From Elusimicrobiota bacterium (GTDB lineage: Bacteria > Elusimicrobiota > Elusimicrobia > JACQJN01): DNA of 6,164 nt. Within the stretch, counting starts at the first letter, position 1, and each line of letters starts with the position of its first letter. Position numbers and translations under genes: made by a program. Location of the stretch: assembly GCA_016205045.1 (NCBI GenBank), contig JACQJM010000004.1:1-6164 (forward strand), read 5' to 3'. The notes below the pieces were generated by a model. That model saw only the letters and a program-made list of their open reading frames with translations, ran no database searches and was not told the origin of the DNA. Shown here in pieces: positions 6,040 through 6,164 of the stretch.

Positions 6040-6164
6040 CTAATTCAGAAGGCTCAGCCAGATTCCGAGCGGCTCCGACCGCAGGGTCGGGTCAGCCCTG
6101 CGGCTGCCCTCCGGCCCTCGTCTCGGTGAATGTTGTAAGCGAGACTCCGGACGGCCCTGCTTGC
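6040..6164. other. G+C-rich, foldable sequence upstream of hemW
   Basis: This stretch is much richer in G+C than the genes beside it (46 of 60 bases in 6061-6120). It contains overlapping inverted repeats: GGCT-CCGACC (6071-6080) with GGTCGG (6085-6090) and AGCC (6094-6097), and an alternative CCGCAGGG (6079-6086) with CCCTGCGG (6096-6103). A further imperfect stem uses GTCTCG (6120-6125) with CGAGAC (6140-6145). One minus-strand frame is open from the window edge to a TAG at 6042-6040, one base before the hemW ATG, but its R/P/S/G-rich translation (for example RRGPEGSRRADPTLRSEP) resembles no family I know. I favour a non-coding repeat or structured leader over a gene end. Confidence 0.45.

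Overview
The window shows a compact, moderate-G+C bacterial chromosome segment in which every recognisable gene lies on the minus strand. Left to right on the plus strand they are: the first 34 codons of a gene for an exported protein (cut by the left edge), valS, a single-domain response regulator, a PAS-histidine kinase, a stand-alone PAS protein and hemW. All encoded proteins are of bacterial type. Nothing in the window fixes the phylum. An uncultivated Gram-negative lineage would fit, but that is a guess.

Reading with transcription (right to left), a G+C-rich, foldable stretch (6040-6164) leads directly into hemW, a radical-SAM protein of the HemN/HemW family. The hemW stop codon lies inside the second copy of a 30-base direct repeat (4931-4960; first copy 4871-4900). 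An inverted half-copy sits between the two, so the middle segment can pair with either neighbour. A sigma70-like promoter and a 21-base palindrome follow. From there PAS, kinase, regulator and valS run as one block in which each gene overlaps the next (37, 4 and 23 bases). The block ends at 203. A 99-base gap without a clear terminator precedes the signal-peptide gene.

PAS protein, kinase and receiver probably form a soluble phosphorelay: no membrane helix is visible in any of them, and the receiver resembles Rcp1-type regulators without an output domain. Co-transcription with valS may be simple genome compaction or may tie signalling to translation; the sequence alone cannot say.

The observations most worth following are the three-armed repeat at 4871-4961, which also supplies the last codons of hemW, and a perfect 12-bp inverted repeat inside valS (1602-1634) exactly where a zinc-knuckle CxxC spacing is expanded, which looks like a template-switch insertion. 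I found no CRISPR array, transposase, tRNA, rRNA or recognised riboswitch, and no clearly new defence or biosynthetic system.
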